Of a stretch of DNA of 64,000 nucleotides, positions 1 through 8,492 are shown in pieces. The translations under genes were made by a program, and so were the position numbers. This DNA comes from Paenisporosarcina quisquiliarum (lineage in GTDB: Bacteria; Bacillota; Bacilli; Bacillales_A; Planococcaceae): NCBI RefSeq assembly GCF_027563315.1, contig NZ_JAMKBJ010000003.1:1-64000 (forward strand), written 5' to 3'. The notes beneath the pieces are model-generated. The model had not been told where the DNA came from. It saw only the letters and a list, made by a program, of their open reading frames with translations, and made no database searches. Each line of letters begins with the position of its first letter. Position 1 is the first letter of the stretch.

Positions 1-17
1 ATTATTAGAAAAGAGTT

Positions 18-53
18 CAAAGAAAAGAGTGATGAAAATATTTTTCATCACTC
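18..53 (-). terminator. Candidate intrinsic terminator at left edge
   Basis: An 11-12 bp stem with a 3-5 nt loop (27-53) is followed on the minus strand by a T-rich run. It would end minus-strand transcription from sigG, or serve the gene beyond the left edge. Called from sequence only. Confidence 0.55.
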
Positions 54-94
54 CAAAGATAGTTTAAGCGTTGATATAGCAACATTCATAGAGG

Positions 95-150
95 GAGGCT
101 CACGGACCGCCCGCGGAAAGCGTCCGCATGAAACGGAAATCCACAGCGTT
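95..150. repeat. Partial GC-rich intergenic repeat
   Basis: This piece contains the end signature CCGCGGAAAGCG seen in the larger elements near 30.8, 31.1 and 40.6 kb, followed by a GGAAATCCAC-like tail. It appears to be a truncated copy of the same dispersed intergenic repeat. No gene lies in 54-191. Confidence 0.5.
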
Positions 151-191
151 ATTTTGTACAGAGCCATTTTAAATTTGAAAAGAGGAGCTAT

Positions 192-223
192 CCTCAAAAG
201 TCATTTTTCTATGACTTTTGAGG
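192..223. other. Stem-loop just after sigG stop
   Basis: A perfect 13 bp inverted repeat (192-204 with 211-223) with a 6 nt loop lies 15 bases past the sigG stop. No clear T-run follows on the minus strand, so it is better read as an mRNA 3' stabilising or weak termination hairpin than as a classical terminator. Confidence 0.5.
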
Positions 224-238
224 GAACCCCTCGGTGTT

Positions 239-1027
239 TCATCGATAATCGATGTTGTATTCTTCTTTAATGACACGAATTGCATGTTTCTCCAGCCTTG
301 AAATCTGAGCCTGGGAAATACCCAGTTCTTTGGCTATTTCAGTTTGGGTCTCACCGTAATAATACCGTTTAGCCAATATTTTTTGCTCCCGAATATCCAA
401 CTTGCTTATGCTTTCTTTCATGAAAACATAAGTGGACCAGGACTCTTCGGATACTTGCTCATCTTTTAACTGATCGAGCATAAAGACTGGGTCTCCCCCG
501 TCGTGATAAATCGGCTCCTGTAACGAAATGGGTTCCTGAATGGCATCCAAAGCAAATAGAATATCTTCATGGGGAATATCAATCATCTCAGACAGCTGCT
601 GTAACGTAGGTTCATGCAAATGTTCTGCAATGTACTGCTCTTTTGCTTTCATTGACTTATACGCAATATCACGAAGAGACCGAGATACACGTACTGGATG
701 ATGATCACGCAAATGTCTTCTGATTTCACCGATTATCATAGGCACAGCATAAGTTGAAAAACGCACATTGTGTTTTAAATCAAAGTTTTCAATAGATTTT
801 ATCAGGCCGATACAGCCCACTTGAAACAAGTCATCCGCCTGTTCTCCACGATAAGCAAAACGTTGGACTAAGCTGAGAACCAATCGTAAGTTCCCCATCA
901 CTAGCTCTTCTTTTGCTGATTCATCTCCACTTTGTAACCTTATAAAAGTTTGTGTCATCACTTCGTTTGATAAAACAGGTAGCTTTGACGTATCTACACC
1001 GCATAATTCGACTTTTGTACGTACCAT
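239..1027 (-). CDS. sigG: RNA polymerase sigma-G factor, forespore-specific
   Basis: Late forespore sigma factor directing RNA polymerase to genes for spore protection and germination. The product is 262 residues, close to the 260 of B. subtilis. The N-terminus carries the sigma-G hallmark VELCGVDTSKLP. Region 2 has DDLFQVGCIGLIKSIENFD and the RFSTYAVPMIIGEIRR stretch that binds the -10 element. Region 4 ends in a helix-turn-helix with SQAQISRLEK. The start is the ATG at 1027 because GGAGG lies 8 bases upstream; an in-frame ATG at 1054 is a poorer choice. It follows sigE on the same strand, as in B. subtilis. Its leader carries a sigma-F/G-like promoter and a structure that could mask the ribosome site. 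Confidence 0.97.
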   Translation of the reverse strand: MVRTKVELCGVDTSKLPVLSNEVMTQTFIRLQSGDESAKEELVMGNLRLVLSLVQRFAYRGEQADDLFQVGCIGLIKSIENFDLKHNVRFSTYAVPMIIGEIRRHLRDHHPVRVSRSLRDIAYKSMKAKEQYIAEHLHEPTLQQLSEMIDIPHEDILFALDAIQEPISLQEPIYHDGGDPVFMLDQLKDEQVSEESWSTYVFMKESISKLDIREQKILAKRYYYGETQTEIAKELGISQAQISRLEKHAIRVIKEEYNIDYR

Positions 1028-1032
1028 CGCTT

Positions 1033-1089
1033 TTTCCTCCGAACTGTTTAACACTGTGATTCTTATCAGTGTGTCCGCCTCGAAAGAAA
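1033..1089 (-). promoter_or_regulatory. Predicted leader hairpin masking the sigG ribosome site
   Basis: On transcripts coming from sigE, TTTCTTTCG (1089-1081) can pair over 9 positions (7 Watson-Crick, 2 G-U) with CGGAGGAAA (1041-1033), which is the sigG Shine-Dalgarno. Inside it, ACACTG (1072-1067) pairs perfectly with CAGTGT (1056-1051). A transcript begun at the local promoter would lack the outer 5' arm. The pairing is read from sequence; the function is inferred. Confidence 0.55.
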
Positions 1090-1095
1090 CTATGC
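1068..1095 (-). promoter_or_regulatory. Candidate sigma-F/sigma-G promoter of sigG
   Basis: On the minus strand, GCATA (1095-1091) is followed after 14 bases by GGACACACT (1076-1068). This resembles the sigma-F pattern of a GYWTA -35 and a GGNNANANT -10, with spacing near 15. Transcription would start around 1061. In B. subtilis sigG is transcribed in the forespore by sigma-F and then by sigma-G. Confidence 0.55.
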
Positions 1096-1122
1096 GTTAT
1101 CAAATACGTCCAATTTCATCCA

Positions 1123-1830
1123 TTAAGCTGTTGGTTGATTCAATTCTTCTCTCAAATCATGAATAATTTTCTTTTCCAATCGGGAAATATAAGACTGTGA
1201 AATTCCAAGCATATCCGCAACTTCTTTTTGTGTCATCTCTTCCTGACCATTTAACCCAAAACGACATTCCATAATATATTTCTCCCGTTTATCCAACAAG
1301 TCAATTGCCGAAAACATAAATTGACGTTCAATCTTTTTCTCAACATCTTCAGCGATAATATGTTCGTCCGTGCCTAAAATATCCGAGAGCAATAATTCAT
1401 TACCATCTGCATCTGAGTTCAATGGTTCATCAAAAGAAACTTCAGATTTTAAACGACTCGTTTTGCGAAGGTGCATCAGGATTTCATTTTCAATACAGCG
1501 AGATGCATAAGTGGCAAGTTTGATTTTCTTTTCTGTGTTGAAAGTTTCAATCGCTTTTATAAGTCCAATGGAACCAATGCTGATTAAATCTTCTATATGT
1601 GTACCCGTGTTTTCAAAACGTCTTGCAATATATACGACAAGCCTCAAATTTCGTTCAATCAGTGTATCTCGAGCAGAAAGACTGCCATTCATAAATGCTT
1701 CAATGGTTTTTGCTTCTTCTTCACGATTCATTGGATGTGGTAAAGACTCACTGCCGCCAATATAGTATGTTCCTTTACTACGCCATCGACTCCAAAGCGC
1801 AATCAGTTTGTTCCAAATTTTCATTAACAT
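1123..1830 (-). CDS. sigE: RNA polymerase sigma-E factor precursor, mother-cell specific
   Basis: Early mother-cell sigma factor, made as inactive pro-sigma-E and cut by SpoIIGA. The product is 235 residues. The first ~22 form a basic amphipathic pro-sequence rich in Trp, Lys and Arg, ending at TYYIGGSE, where the YY pair marks the processing site known from B. subtilis. Region 2 contains [16 protein letters not shown] and [16 protein letters not shown]; region 4 has [11 protein letters not shown]. Start ATG at 1830 is chosen because GGGAGG lies 9 bases upstream; ATG 1824 is an alternative. It lies 19 bases after spoIIGA in the classical spoIIG operon. Confidence 0.97.
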   Translation of the reverse strand: MLMKIWNKLIALWSRWRSKGTYYIGGSESLPHPMNREEEAKTIEAFMNGSLSARDTLIERNLRLVVYIARRFENTGTHIEDLISIGSIGLIKAIETFNTEKKIKLATYASRCIENEILMHLRKTSRLKSEVSFDEPLNSDADGNELLLSDILGTDEHIIAEDVEKKIERQFMFSAIDLLDKREKYIMECRFGLNGQEEMTQKEVADMLGISQSYISRLEKKIIHDLREELNQPTA

Positions 1831-1849
1831 AGCATTCGCCCTCCCATGA

Positions 1850-2680
1850 TTAGCTGAATAATGTTGAAGCATGCAAAATGACATCTGTTTGACGTGGAAA
1901 ATGTTTGCTGTTTTTCGTCAGTACGATATAACACGGTGACAAGAATTGCTCTTTATTGGTTTTCAAACGGATATGATCTACTTTTATCCCAATAGCCCAC
2001 GTCGATTCGTTCTGGACGGTCTGGAGACGAATTAAACGTAATTGTGAGCGAAATGGTAAAGGAACATCTTTAAAACTTTCTGATGAACTTCCTTCAAAAT
2101 CATGAAGGTATTGCCACAAATCCATTGGAAGGTATGATTTCATTTTTTCAGCAGAAATAAAATGAACAGGATTGCCTGACAACGGTTCTATACATTGGTT
2201 GCCAGTGTCAGAATATGAGGTGAGTTGAAATTCTTGTTGAAAAAGACGAATGGTAACTTGACCGACATACGAATCTTTCAGAGCAGTCAGATTGACACGG
2301 AACCAATTTTTCCGGACCCCTGTTAAACTTAGAGCTAGAACACTGCCTGCAACCACCAAAACTACATACCAGCTCGCATTAGCTAGGAGTGGTTGAATAA
2401 CAGTCAGTAAACCGCCGGCAAATAGTGCCCCTATTAACGTATTTGTTGCGGCGAGTATCCAATTGGAGCGATTCATTCCAAAAGCAATTGTCGTCATAAA
2501 GACAAAGGTTGCAACGATTGAAAGGAAACTACCACCAAATAGAACAATACTTACTCCACCAATAAATGCACTGAGCCATAATCGCCAAGACTTTTGATGA
2601 AAAGAACCCATTTTGTTTGAAAAGGAAAGCAATGAAAAATTAATGAGTGTATTAATCGTGATCAAGACTTCAGCATACAT
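1850..2680 (-). CDS. spoIIGA: Sigma-E processing peptidase SpoIIGA
   Basis: Membrane-embedded aspartic protease that removes the pro-sequence of sigma-E after septation. The product is 276 residues, somewhat shorter than the ~309 of B. subtilis. The N-terminal half shows about five hydrophobic membrane segments (residues ~1-145). The C-terminal half contains the catalytic motif [16 protein letters not shown], where the Asp of DTGN is the active-site residue. Start ATG at 2680 has AGGAGGTGA directly upstream; the longer frame beginning at 2722 lacks such support. First gene of the spoIIG operon, with sigE next. The B. subtilis genes bpr and bpf that separate it from ftsZ are absent. Confidence 0.93.
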   Translation of the reverse strand: MYAEVLITINTLINFSLLSFSNKMGSFHQKSWRLWLSAFIGGVSIVLFGGSFLSIVATFVFMTTIAFGMNRSNWILAATNTLIGALFAGGLLTVIQPLLANASWYVVLVVAGSVLALSLTGVRKNWFRVNLTALKDSYVGQVTIRLFQQEFQLTSYSDTGNQCIEPLSGNPVHFISAEKMKSYLPMDLWQYLHDFEGSSSESFKDVPLPFRSQLRLIRLQTVQNESTWAIGIKVDHIRLKTNKEQFLSPCYIVLTKNSKHFPRQTDVILHASTLFS

Positions 2681-2757
2681 TTTCTCACCTCCTATAAATA
2701 CGGTATCACTTGTCCGGTGCAAAACCTGTCAGTTCTTGTTCCTCTATTAAAAAAATC

Positions 2758-2764
2758 TACGACA
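2758..2764 (-). promoter_or_regulatory. Possible Spo0A box upstream of spoIIGA
   Basis: TGTCGTA on the minus strand matches 6 of 7 positions of the 0A box TGTCGAA and lies about 80 bases upstream of the spoIIGA start. A TTGACA-like CTGACA follows downstream of it. The spoIIG promoter of B. subtilis is activated by Spo0A-P, so a box here is expected, but one imperfect heptamer is weak evidence. Confidence 0.3.
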
Positions 2765-2810
2765 AAAAAAGCCCAATTTAAGTAGCGATATAAGCTACTT
2801 AAACTGGACT
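2764..2810 (-). terminator. Intrinsic terminator of the ftsA-ftsZ end of the dcw operon
   Basis: A 17 bp stem (2770-2786 with 2794-2810, two G-U pairs) with a 7 nt loop is followed on the minus strand by seven T residues. It lies between ftsZ and spoIIGA and separates division from sporulation transcription. The rest of the gap (2811-2933) holds no gene, only GC-richer sequence with a weak TGTCTA repeat-like start. Confidence 0.85.
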
Positions 2811-2933
2811 TTTAATATGATATTTTTTATGTCTAAGTTCAAACGGCCAAAGTGCACGTACGGTTACACATTGCCAAGGAATCCTTGTCTACAACGTGGG
2901 AGCGGTCACTGTGGCCATCTTCACTTTTCGATA

Positions 2934-4109
2934 TTAGTTTCTTTTTTGACGATTGCGCAAGAACGTTGGAATGTCTAACGTATCTTCTTGATGTGAAGTT
3001 TGTTGCTCTCTTCTTGGTGCGTCTTGTTGATAAGAAGGTGCTTCTTCACGTCTAGATTCACGAGTTGGAACATGTTGTGGTTGTTGAGGAGTTTGAGCTT
3101 GTTGAGCACGTCCTGCACTAAATCCACCGCTTCTTGTTGTACGATGAGTAATTTGTTCCTCGTTAAATCCAGTAGCAATTACTGTTACGATAATTTCATC
3201 TTTCAAATTATCATTGATTACAGAACCAAAGATCATATTAACATCTTCATCAGAAGCAGAAGCAACTATATCAGCCGCTTCTTGTACTTCGAATAAGCTT
3301 AGGTTTGAACCACCCGTAATATTCATCAAGACACCTTTTGCACCGTCAATTGACGTTTCAAGAAGAGGACTGGAAATCGCTTTTTTCGCAGCTTCTGCAG
3401 CACGGTTTTCACCAGAAGAAATACCGATACCCATAAGTGCTGAACCTTTGTTGGACATGATTGTTTTCACATCAGCAAAGTCCAAGTTAATCAATCCAGG
3501 TACTGCAATCAAATCCGAAATACCTTGTACACCTTGACGAAGAACATTATCCGCTTCACGGAATGCTTCCAACATCGGTGTGTTCTTGTCAACAATTTCA
3601 AGTAAGCGATCGTTAGGAATAACGATCAATGTATCAACTGCTTCTTTCATTGAGCCAATACCGCCGATTGCTTGGGTCGAACGTTTACGGCCTTCAAACG
3701 TGAATGGACGAGTAACAACACCAACAGTTAATGCGCCAATTTCACGAGCGATTTGAGCGATGACAGGTGCTGCACCTGTACCAGTTCCGCCACCCATACC
3801 AGCAGTAACGAAAACCATATCAGCTCCACGTAAAGCCTCTTCAATTTGTTCTTTGCTTTCTTCAGCAGCTTTTTTACCAACTTCAGGATTAGCTCCAGCA
3901 CCAAGTCCACGCGTCAATTTCGCGCCGATTTGTAACTTCACTTCTGCTTTTGATAAATTCAATGCTTGTGCATCTGTATTAACTGCAATAAATTCTACAC
4001 CTTTAACACCGTGTTCAATCATACGGTTTACAGCGTTATTTCCGCCACCACCGACACCAATTACTTTGATGACGGCAAGTTGGTCTACACTTGTATCAAA
4101 CTCCAACAT
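2934..4109 (-). CDS. ftsZ: Cell division protein FtsZ
   Basis: Tubulin-like GTPase that polymerises at mid-cell into the Z ring and recruits the divisome. The product is 391 residues. The glycine-rich nucleotide site [13 protein letters not shown] lies at ~18-30, the tubulin signature GGGTGTG near 106-112, and the T7 loop NLDFADV near 207-213. A Gln/Arg-rich linker (~320-375) leads to the C-terminal peptide DIPTFLRNR, which binds FtsA and SepF. The ATG at 4109 has GGAGG 7 bases upstream. It is the last gene of the dcw operon, 39 bases after ftsA, and is followed by a strong terminator. Confidence 0.99.
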   Translation of the reverse strand: MLEFDTSVDQLAVIKVIGVGGGGNNAVNRMIEHGVKGVEFIAVNTDAQALNLSKAEVKLQIGAKLTRGLGAGANPEVGKKAAEESKEQIEEALRGADMVFVTAGMGGGTGTGAAPVIAQIAREIGALTVGVVTRPFTFEGRKRSTQAIGGIGSMKEAVDTLIVIPNDRLLEIVDKNTPMLEAFREADNVLRQGVQGISDLIAVPGLINLDFADVKTIMSNKGSALMGIGISSGENRAAEAAKKAISSPLLETSIDGAKGVLMNITGGSNLSLFEVQEAADIVASASDEDVNMIFGSVINDNLKDEIIVTVIATGFNEEQITHRTTRSGGFSAGRAQQAQTPQQPQHVPTRESRREEAPSYQQDAPRREQQTSHQEDTLDIPTFLRNRQKRN

Positions 4110-4148
4110 CGCATTTCCTCCTTCAATTACAATTAGTCTCTACATTTT

Positions 4149-5441
4149 TTATTCGAAAAATTTATCGAGGAATTTGCGAGCTTTCCCCATAACACTTTCT
4201 TTGTCTTCTTCTTTTGTCTGCATTTGTTGTTTTTGTTTTTTAGGAGCCGGCGATTGTTGTTCAGGTTTTTTTGATTGACCTAAAGCACTGTTTCCACCGA
4301 AACGGTTAAAGAACTGGTCTTCCATATGAGCGTAACGTATTAACCCGACTGCTGTCGCGTAACCCGGCTCACGTACTCCAATGTACTCAGGGGTATATAG
4401 TCTAACGCGAGTTTGCAAAATGTGACGAGCCAGTTGTGAAAGCCCTTCTAATTTTGCAACGCCACCTGTAATGACCACGCCACCTGGTAAATCCTGAAGA
4501 CCCATGCGATAGAATTCCTCTAAGACTAATTCAAATAACTCTTCTAAACGAACGCCAATAATTTCTGAGATGTATCTCTGACTATATTGTTCTTTCATTT
4601 CTGCACCAATCACAGGAACTTCAAACAATTCATCATCAGATGCATCATCATAAAAGGCATGTCCATATTGATGTTTAATTTTTTCCGCTTGTTCAGTCGG
4701 GGTTTTCAGGACAATAGATAAATCTTTTGTCAAATGATCCCCACCAACAGGCAATACTGATGTGTGTGTTAAATGACCATCTTGGAATACTGCAATCGTA
4801 GTTGAACCGCCACCTATATCGATGAATGCGGTACCATGATTTTTTTCATCTTCTGATAAAGCGAAATAGCCAGAAGCGAGTGGTTGTAAATATATCTCAC
4901 GGATTTGAAGACCCGCACGCTCCACACAACGTAAAACATTATGTAAAATCGTTTTCGATGTCGTCATCATGGTTCCATCCATTTCTAGACGGATGCCAAT
5001 CATGCCGCGTGGATCTTTAATTTCATCAAGATGATCCACAACAAATTGTTTAGGCACTAAATTGACTAATTCTCTTTCAGGGGGAATTGACATCACTTGT
5101 GCCGAATCGATCACGCGATCCAAATCATCATCGGTAATTTCACGATTCTCACTATTAACTGCCACCACGCCTTTTACATGATGCAACATGGCTTGATTAG
5201 CAGGAATTCCTAATACTACTTCGTTTATAGACATTCCGATCATTCGTTCAGCTTGGTCAATTGCTTTTTTAATGGACTGCACGGTCGCATCAATATCGAC
5301 AATTGCACCTTTTCTAATTCCATTTGATTTAACATTCCCAACGCCAATGACGTTTAGGGAACCATTCGTCATCTCTCCAATAAGAACCTTAATTGATGAA
5401 GAACCTATATCAAGAGAAACATATAATTCTGTCTGATTCAA
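4149..5441 (-). CDS. ftsA: Cell division protein FtsA
   Basis: Actin-family ATPase that tethers FtsZ filaments to the membrane and links them to septal wall synthesis. The product is 430 residues. The phosphate-1 motif [11 protein letters not shown] lies at ~9-19, and phosphate-2 [13 protein letters not shown] near 206. A charged, Gln/Lys-rich linker precedes a C-terminal amphipathic helix ([14 protein letters not shown]) that would insert in the membrane. The start codon is TTG at 5441, with AAGGAGGTG about 9 bases upstream, so this is a real non-ATG start. ftsZ follows closely on the same strand. Confidence 0.98.
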   Translation of the reverse strand: MNQTELYVSLDIGSSSIKVLIGEMTNGSLNVIGVGNVKSNGIRKGAIVDIDATVQSIKKAIDQAERMIGMSINEVVLGIPANQAMLHHVKGVVAVNSENREITDDDLDRVIDSAQVMSIPPERELVNLVPKQFVVDHLDEIKDPRGMIGIRLEMDGTMMTTSKTILHNVLRCVERAGLQIREIYLQPLASGYFALSEDEKNHGTAFIDIGGGSTTIAVFQDGHLTHTSVLPVGGDHLTKDLSIVLKTPTEQAEKIKHQYGHAFYDDASDDELFEVPVIGAEMKEQYSQRYISEIIGVRLEELFELVLEEFYRMGLQDLPGGVVITGGVAKLEGLSQLARHILQTRVRLYTPEYIGVREPGYATAVGLIRYAHMEDQFFNRFGGNSALGQSKKPEQQSPAPKKQKQQMQTKEEDKESVMGKARKFLDKFFE

Positions 5442-5552
5442 TCCGTGGCACCTCCTTCAACAACTCTTTACTCATCATTCTATTGCATTCTATCAAGCTT
5501 GTCTAAGCAAAATCGTTAAAAGTTGTAAATTTTCCTTCTATTCGACTGTTTT

Positions 5553-5909
5553 TTAGTCAATAGTCCCTTTTCTTTCAGTCCACTTTGTTAATAACATACG
5601 TCGAATGACCGCTATATTCTGGAAAAGCCTTACTCCAAAAGCAAAAATAGCTGCCAAATACAAATCAACGCCTAAATGTACCCCAAGAAAAGCAAGACCT
5701 GCAGCTAAGGCAATATTGAAGAAAAATCCAGATACAAATACTTTATCGTCATAGACATGTTGCAGTTGGGCACGAATCCCTCCAAACAAAGTGTCTAGCG
5801 CTGCTAAAACTGCTATGGATAAATAGTTTTCATACACCGAAGGGATTTGAATATCCGTTAGTAATCCGAGAGATATTCCCAAGATTAATCCTAGTAATGG
5901 TAGCCACAT
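5553..5909 (-). CDS. sbp: Small basic membrane protein Sbp (DUF1290)
   Basis: Small integral membrane protein conserved in Bacillales between ylxX and ftsA. The product is 118 residues with about three to four hydrophobic segments and a basic C-terminal tail (RRMLLTKWTERKGTID). Start ATG at 5909 has AAGGGG upstream, and only 3 bases separate it from the ylxX stop, so the two are translated from one message. Its biochemical role is not established. Its constant place beside ftsA suggests a part in division or envelope growth. Confidence 0.9.
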   Translation of the reverse strand: MWLPLLGLILGISLGLLTDIQIPSVYENYLSIAVLAALDTLFGGIRAQLQHVYDDKVFVSGFFFNIALAAGLAFLGVHLGVDLYLAAIFAFGVRLFQNIAVIRRMLLTKWTERKGTID

Positions 5910-5912
5910 ATG

Positions 5913-6632
5913 TTAGTCCCCTTTCGATGTATTTTTCAAATAATTGTTTTCAATCGGCTGATCATAGGCGGGAATGCTTATTTGATCTTTCGGTTCCTCT
6001 ATTGTCAATGTCAGGTTATCGATGAAAAAGTCATCTGCAATCATTGAAGATTGAAGATGGTTGTAAAGCTTTTCAGCATCCTCCATCGTCTCGGTTCCAA
6101 TTCTGATTTTAAATGGTGGCGTTCGGACATTTAAACTATTAACCGTCGTCTGTCCATTTATATCTCTGATTGGCGAGGAATGAATGATTCTTTTTCCATC
6201 GATTGAAACATCATGTCCGTTAAAACGATTAATTTCATTAAGCAAACGAACTAGTAAATCGGGTGAGATTCCCGAAATAGTTTCACCAAGTGCGATGCCT
6301 TCCAATGAAGGTTCAATCACCAACTCAAGTCCTGGACCTGTCACTATAGTCAATCCTGCTTTTTCTCTTAATGTTTCAAGCGTTTCGTTTAAAGCTTGTG
6401 CAGGGCTTTCCGACTGCAAATTCTCGTACTTAGTAATGGTCTCATTGACCTCTCTAATATCCGACAAAAGTTCTGAGTGCAATTGTTTTTCTGCTGAAAG
6501 TTCCTGTCTGATTTCCCAAATGTCTCGGGTATCCCGTGACTCTGGTTTTTGAACCGTATTGTATTGTACCGCAACCATAAAACCTACAATTAATAAGATA
6601 AACGTGAAGCGGACATAAACGCCTTGTTTCAT
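5913..6632 (-). CDS. ylxX: DUF881 family protein YlxX
   Basis: Conserved Bacillales protein of the DUF881 family, anchored by one N-terminal membrane segment (residues ~6-22), with a coiled coil (~30-70) and an extracytoplasmic globular domain. The product is 239 residues. Start ATG at 6632 is preferred over 6653 because AAGGAG lies 7 bases upstream of it. Its paralogue ylxW lies upstream on the same strand, but here the two are split by a ~330 base repeat island. Function is unknown; the neighbours point to division or septal wall synthesis. Confidence 0.88.
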   Translation of the reverse strand: MKQGVYVRFTFILLIVGFMVAVQYNTVQKPESRDTRDIWEIRQELSAEKQLHSELLSDIREVNETITKYENLQSESPAQALNETLETLREKAGLTIVTGPGLELVIEPSLEGIALGETISGISPDLLVRLLNEINRFNGHDVSIDGKRIIHSSPIRDINGQTTVNSLNVRTPPFKIRIGTETMEDAEKLYNHLQSSMIADDFFIDNLTLTIEEPKDQISIPAYDQPIENNYLKNTSKGD

Positions 6633-6696
6633 CGAACCGCTCCTTCCTTTCATGTAAAGAGGTTGTCCATGCTTTCCATACCCTGCGAGAATTTTC

Positions 6697-6985
6697 TATG
6701 TCTAGCTCCAAGCGCCAGCCCACACCTTAGCTTCAGACCCTCATGCGAAAGCAAGCTCTCGAATCGGGGTGCTCCTGCGGTTACTCGTCGCAAAGGGGCC
6801 TTGCTCCTGCGGTTACTCGTCGCAAAGGGGGCCTTGCTCCTGCGGTTACTCGTCGCAAAGGGGGTCTTGCTCCTGCGGTTACTCGTCGCAAAGGGGGCCT
6901 TGCTCCTGCGGTTACTCGTCGCAAAGGGGACCTTTCTTCCAGCGCTGGAGTCAGGCTAGAGTGGCGCTTTCCGCTTTTCTTAAAG
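6697..6985. repeat. Intergenic repeat element carrying a tandem array, inside the dcw operon
   Basis: This island separates ylxX from ylxW. It starts TGTCTAGCTCCAAGCGCC and ends in TGGCGCTTTCCGC. Its outer parts match the element at 17.5 kb: TAGCTTCA, a variable GAAAGC..GCTCTC hairpin, then CTTTCTTCCAGCGC. Five tandem units sit in the middle. ORFs across it in all three plus frames are by-products of the ~33 base period. Confidence 0.75.
6771..6934. repeat. Five-copy tandem repeat, period 32-33 bases
   Basis: Five near-identical units start at 6771, 6803, 6836, 6869 and 6902. Each begins GCTCCTGCGGTTACTCGTCG, continues CAAA, and ends in a G-rich spacer of 8-9 bases. Inside each unit TGCG and CGCA can pair around a 9 base loop. 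The first unit is one base shorter. The same 24-base core occurs in the opposite orientation at 25407-25542, and singly near 30.99 and 40.43 kb. Confidence 0.9.
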
Positions 6986-7696
6986 CGATGGCATTTCTAG
7001 TTTTGATTTTTCTTCGATTGTTACGACAATATTATCGTTGACGAGCTGATCCAATACGCCACCTGTTAGTTTAAGCGATGGTACTAATACAGATGGATCA
7101 CCAATTGCTTCGATGACGAATGGAGCAGGGAATTGCTTGCCATCAACCGTAATGACAGGTCCATTGCATTTTATGTAGGAGTTGGCTTTTAAGCGTTGGC
7201 CATTGATGGCTATTGCTTGTGCTCCGGATATTTTCATTTCATTCAGTACTTGGAATACATGACTTTCATGAACAATATAATCATTTGGATTGACAGACGC
7301 CGGATCATATTCTGCATCTTCCAATTGAACTTTAACTCCTGTACCTGTAGAAGGTAGAACGCCAAGCAGTAGGCGTAAATCTTCTGCTTCTTGTATCAGA
7401 CTCTCGTATTGCTCTTCACTTCCTGAGAGCGATTTTTCAATCTCTCGGACTTGTTGTTGTCTCGCCACTAATTCGGTTTCCAACTCTTTGTTTCGTTCTT
7501 TCTGCTGAATTAGATCTTCTCGATAGCGTTCTTCTTGTTCGAAAAATTTGCTGTTGGTTGGCTCACCGCTTATTTTCTTGCTGCTGGATAAACTATAGGA
7601 ATAGGCTAATATAAAGCCTAGTACAAGGCATACTAACGAAAAAATAATGCGTTTGTTCACAACCGAGCGATCAGGTTTATTCTGAAGTTTCTTCAA
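6980..7696 (-). CDS. ylxW: DUF881 family protein YlxW
   Basis: Paralogue of YlxX: one N-terminal membrane anchor (~17-35), a coiled coil (~48-100) and an extracytoplasmic DUF881 domain. The product is 238 residues. The start codon is TTG at 7696, inside the 3' end of divIB (20 base overlap). The ribosome site is supplied by the GAGGAGGAGGAA codons for the Glu run at the DivIB C-terminus, so translation of the two genes is probably coupled. Function unknown; the dcw context suggests a division role. The N-terminal KKLQNKP resembles that of SpoVE nearby. Confidence 0.88.
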   Translation of the reverse strand: MKKLQNKPDRSVVNKRIIFSLVCLVLGFILAYSYSLSSSKKISGEPTNSKFFEQEERYREDLIQQKERNKELETELVARQQQVREIEKSLSGSEEQYESLIQEAEDLRLLLGVLPSTGTGVKVQLEDAEYDPASVNPNDYIVHESHVFQVLNEMKISGAQAIAINGQRLKANSYIKCNGPVITVDGKQFPAPFVIEAIGDPSVLVPSLKLTGGVLDQLVNDNIVVTIEEKSKLEMPSL

Positions 7697-8468
7697 CTTC
7701 CTCCTCCTCCTTAGGTTGCGGATTATACATATCTACATAAGTCTGAAAAAATGAACCCACTTCTATGTCTATGACACCTTTTTCAGATTCTCCTATTTGC
7801 GCAATGATCGAGGGATAATAATTCATCTTTTCAGCAAAAGACGGAATAACTGCCCTGATTTCAAACCCATCATTCATGAATAATCGAATTCTGTATGGAT
7901 CTGACTTAGACGGTACAGATTCAATTTGCGAAATCATAGACAGCACTTCACCTTTTAGTTTAGCAAGTTCCTTAACCATTCGATTCAGTGCTTTCGGATT
8001 TTCAAAAGAATTTAATACAGGAGCATCAACAGGTGCCATTTTTTGTGTAGAATGATACACTGTCCCATTTTCAAGCACCAGGTCAAAGCCTCCTTCTGAT
8101 TGAATATAGGCAGCTTTTTTCCATTCTGTTACTTCAATAGTTACGGAAGTTAATCCAGTTCTCTTAACCGTAACATCTTGAAGCCAATCATTTTTAAGTA
8201 AAATTTCTTCAGCATTGCTTGTCCGAATTTCCCACATGGATTGGCCTTCTTGAATACCAGTTCGTTCAATATATTCGTCACCGGTCGCCAAGTTAGCCCC
8301 TTTTACGACAATACTTTGAACATGACTATAAGGAGATTGAAAGTAGAGGAGACCAAGTAAAGTAAATAGGAAAATGACGAGTAATAACGTGAACTTGCGG
8401 TTTGTTCTCTTTTTTCTGCGCTCTCTCAGCGTTGGTATACGGTCTTCAATATCGATGATTTTATCCAC
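7677..8468 (-). CDS. divIB: Cell division protein DivIB (FtsQ)
   Basis: Bitopic divisome protein that stabilises FtsL/DivIC and septal wall synthesis. A basic cytoplasmic tail (~1-25) is followed by one membrane segment (~26-46), a POTRA domain (SIVVKGANLATGDEYI onward) and the FtsQ beta domain. The C-terminus is very acidic. I place the start at GTG 8468, with AAAGGAG 8 bases upstream, giving 263 residues like the B. subtilis protein; GTG 8477 overlaps the ribosome site. In B. subtilis murG and murB precede divIB; here spoVE is directly upstream. Confidence 0.93.
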   Translation of the reverse strand: MDKIIDIEDRIPTLRERRKKRTNRKFTLLLVIFLFTLLGLLYFQSPYSHVQSIVVKGANLATGDEYIERTGIQEGQSMWEIRTSNAEEILLKNDWLQDVTVKRTGLTSVTIEVTEWKKAAYIQSEGGFDLVLENGTVYHSTQKMAPVDAPVLNSFENPKALNRMVKELAKLKGEVLSMISQIESVPSKSDPYRIRLFMNDGFEIRAVIPSFAEKMNYYPSIIAQIGESEKGVIDIEVGSFFQTYVDMYNPQPKEEEEVEETSE

Positions 8469-8492
8469 GTTATTCACTCCTTTCCTAATCTA

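Noticed and set aside
921..1103. Small gene on the minus strand overlapping the sigG start
   Set aside because: It overlaps conserved sigG codons in another frame and lacks a ribosome site. The region is better explained as the sigG promoter and leader.
2852..3055. Plus-strand gene after ftsZ
   Set aside because: It overlaps the conserved C-terminus of ftsZ and has no ribosome site or family match.
6771..6934. CRISPR array
   Set aside because: The units repeat with nearly identical 8-9 base spacers, far shorter than CRISPR spacers, and no cas genes are present.
6624..7041. Repeat-rich proteins on the plus strand
   Set aside because: All three plus frames stay open because the period is 33 bases. 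There is no ribosome site and the frames run against the dcw operon.
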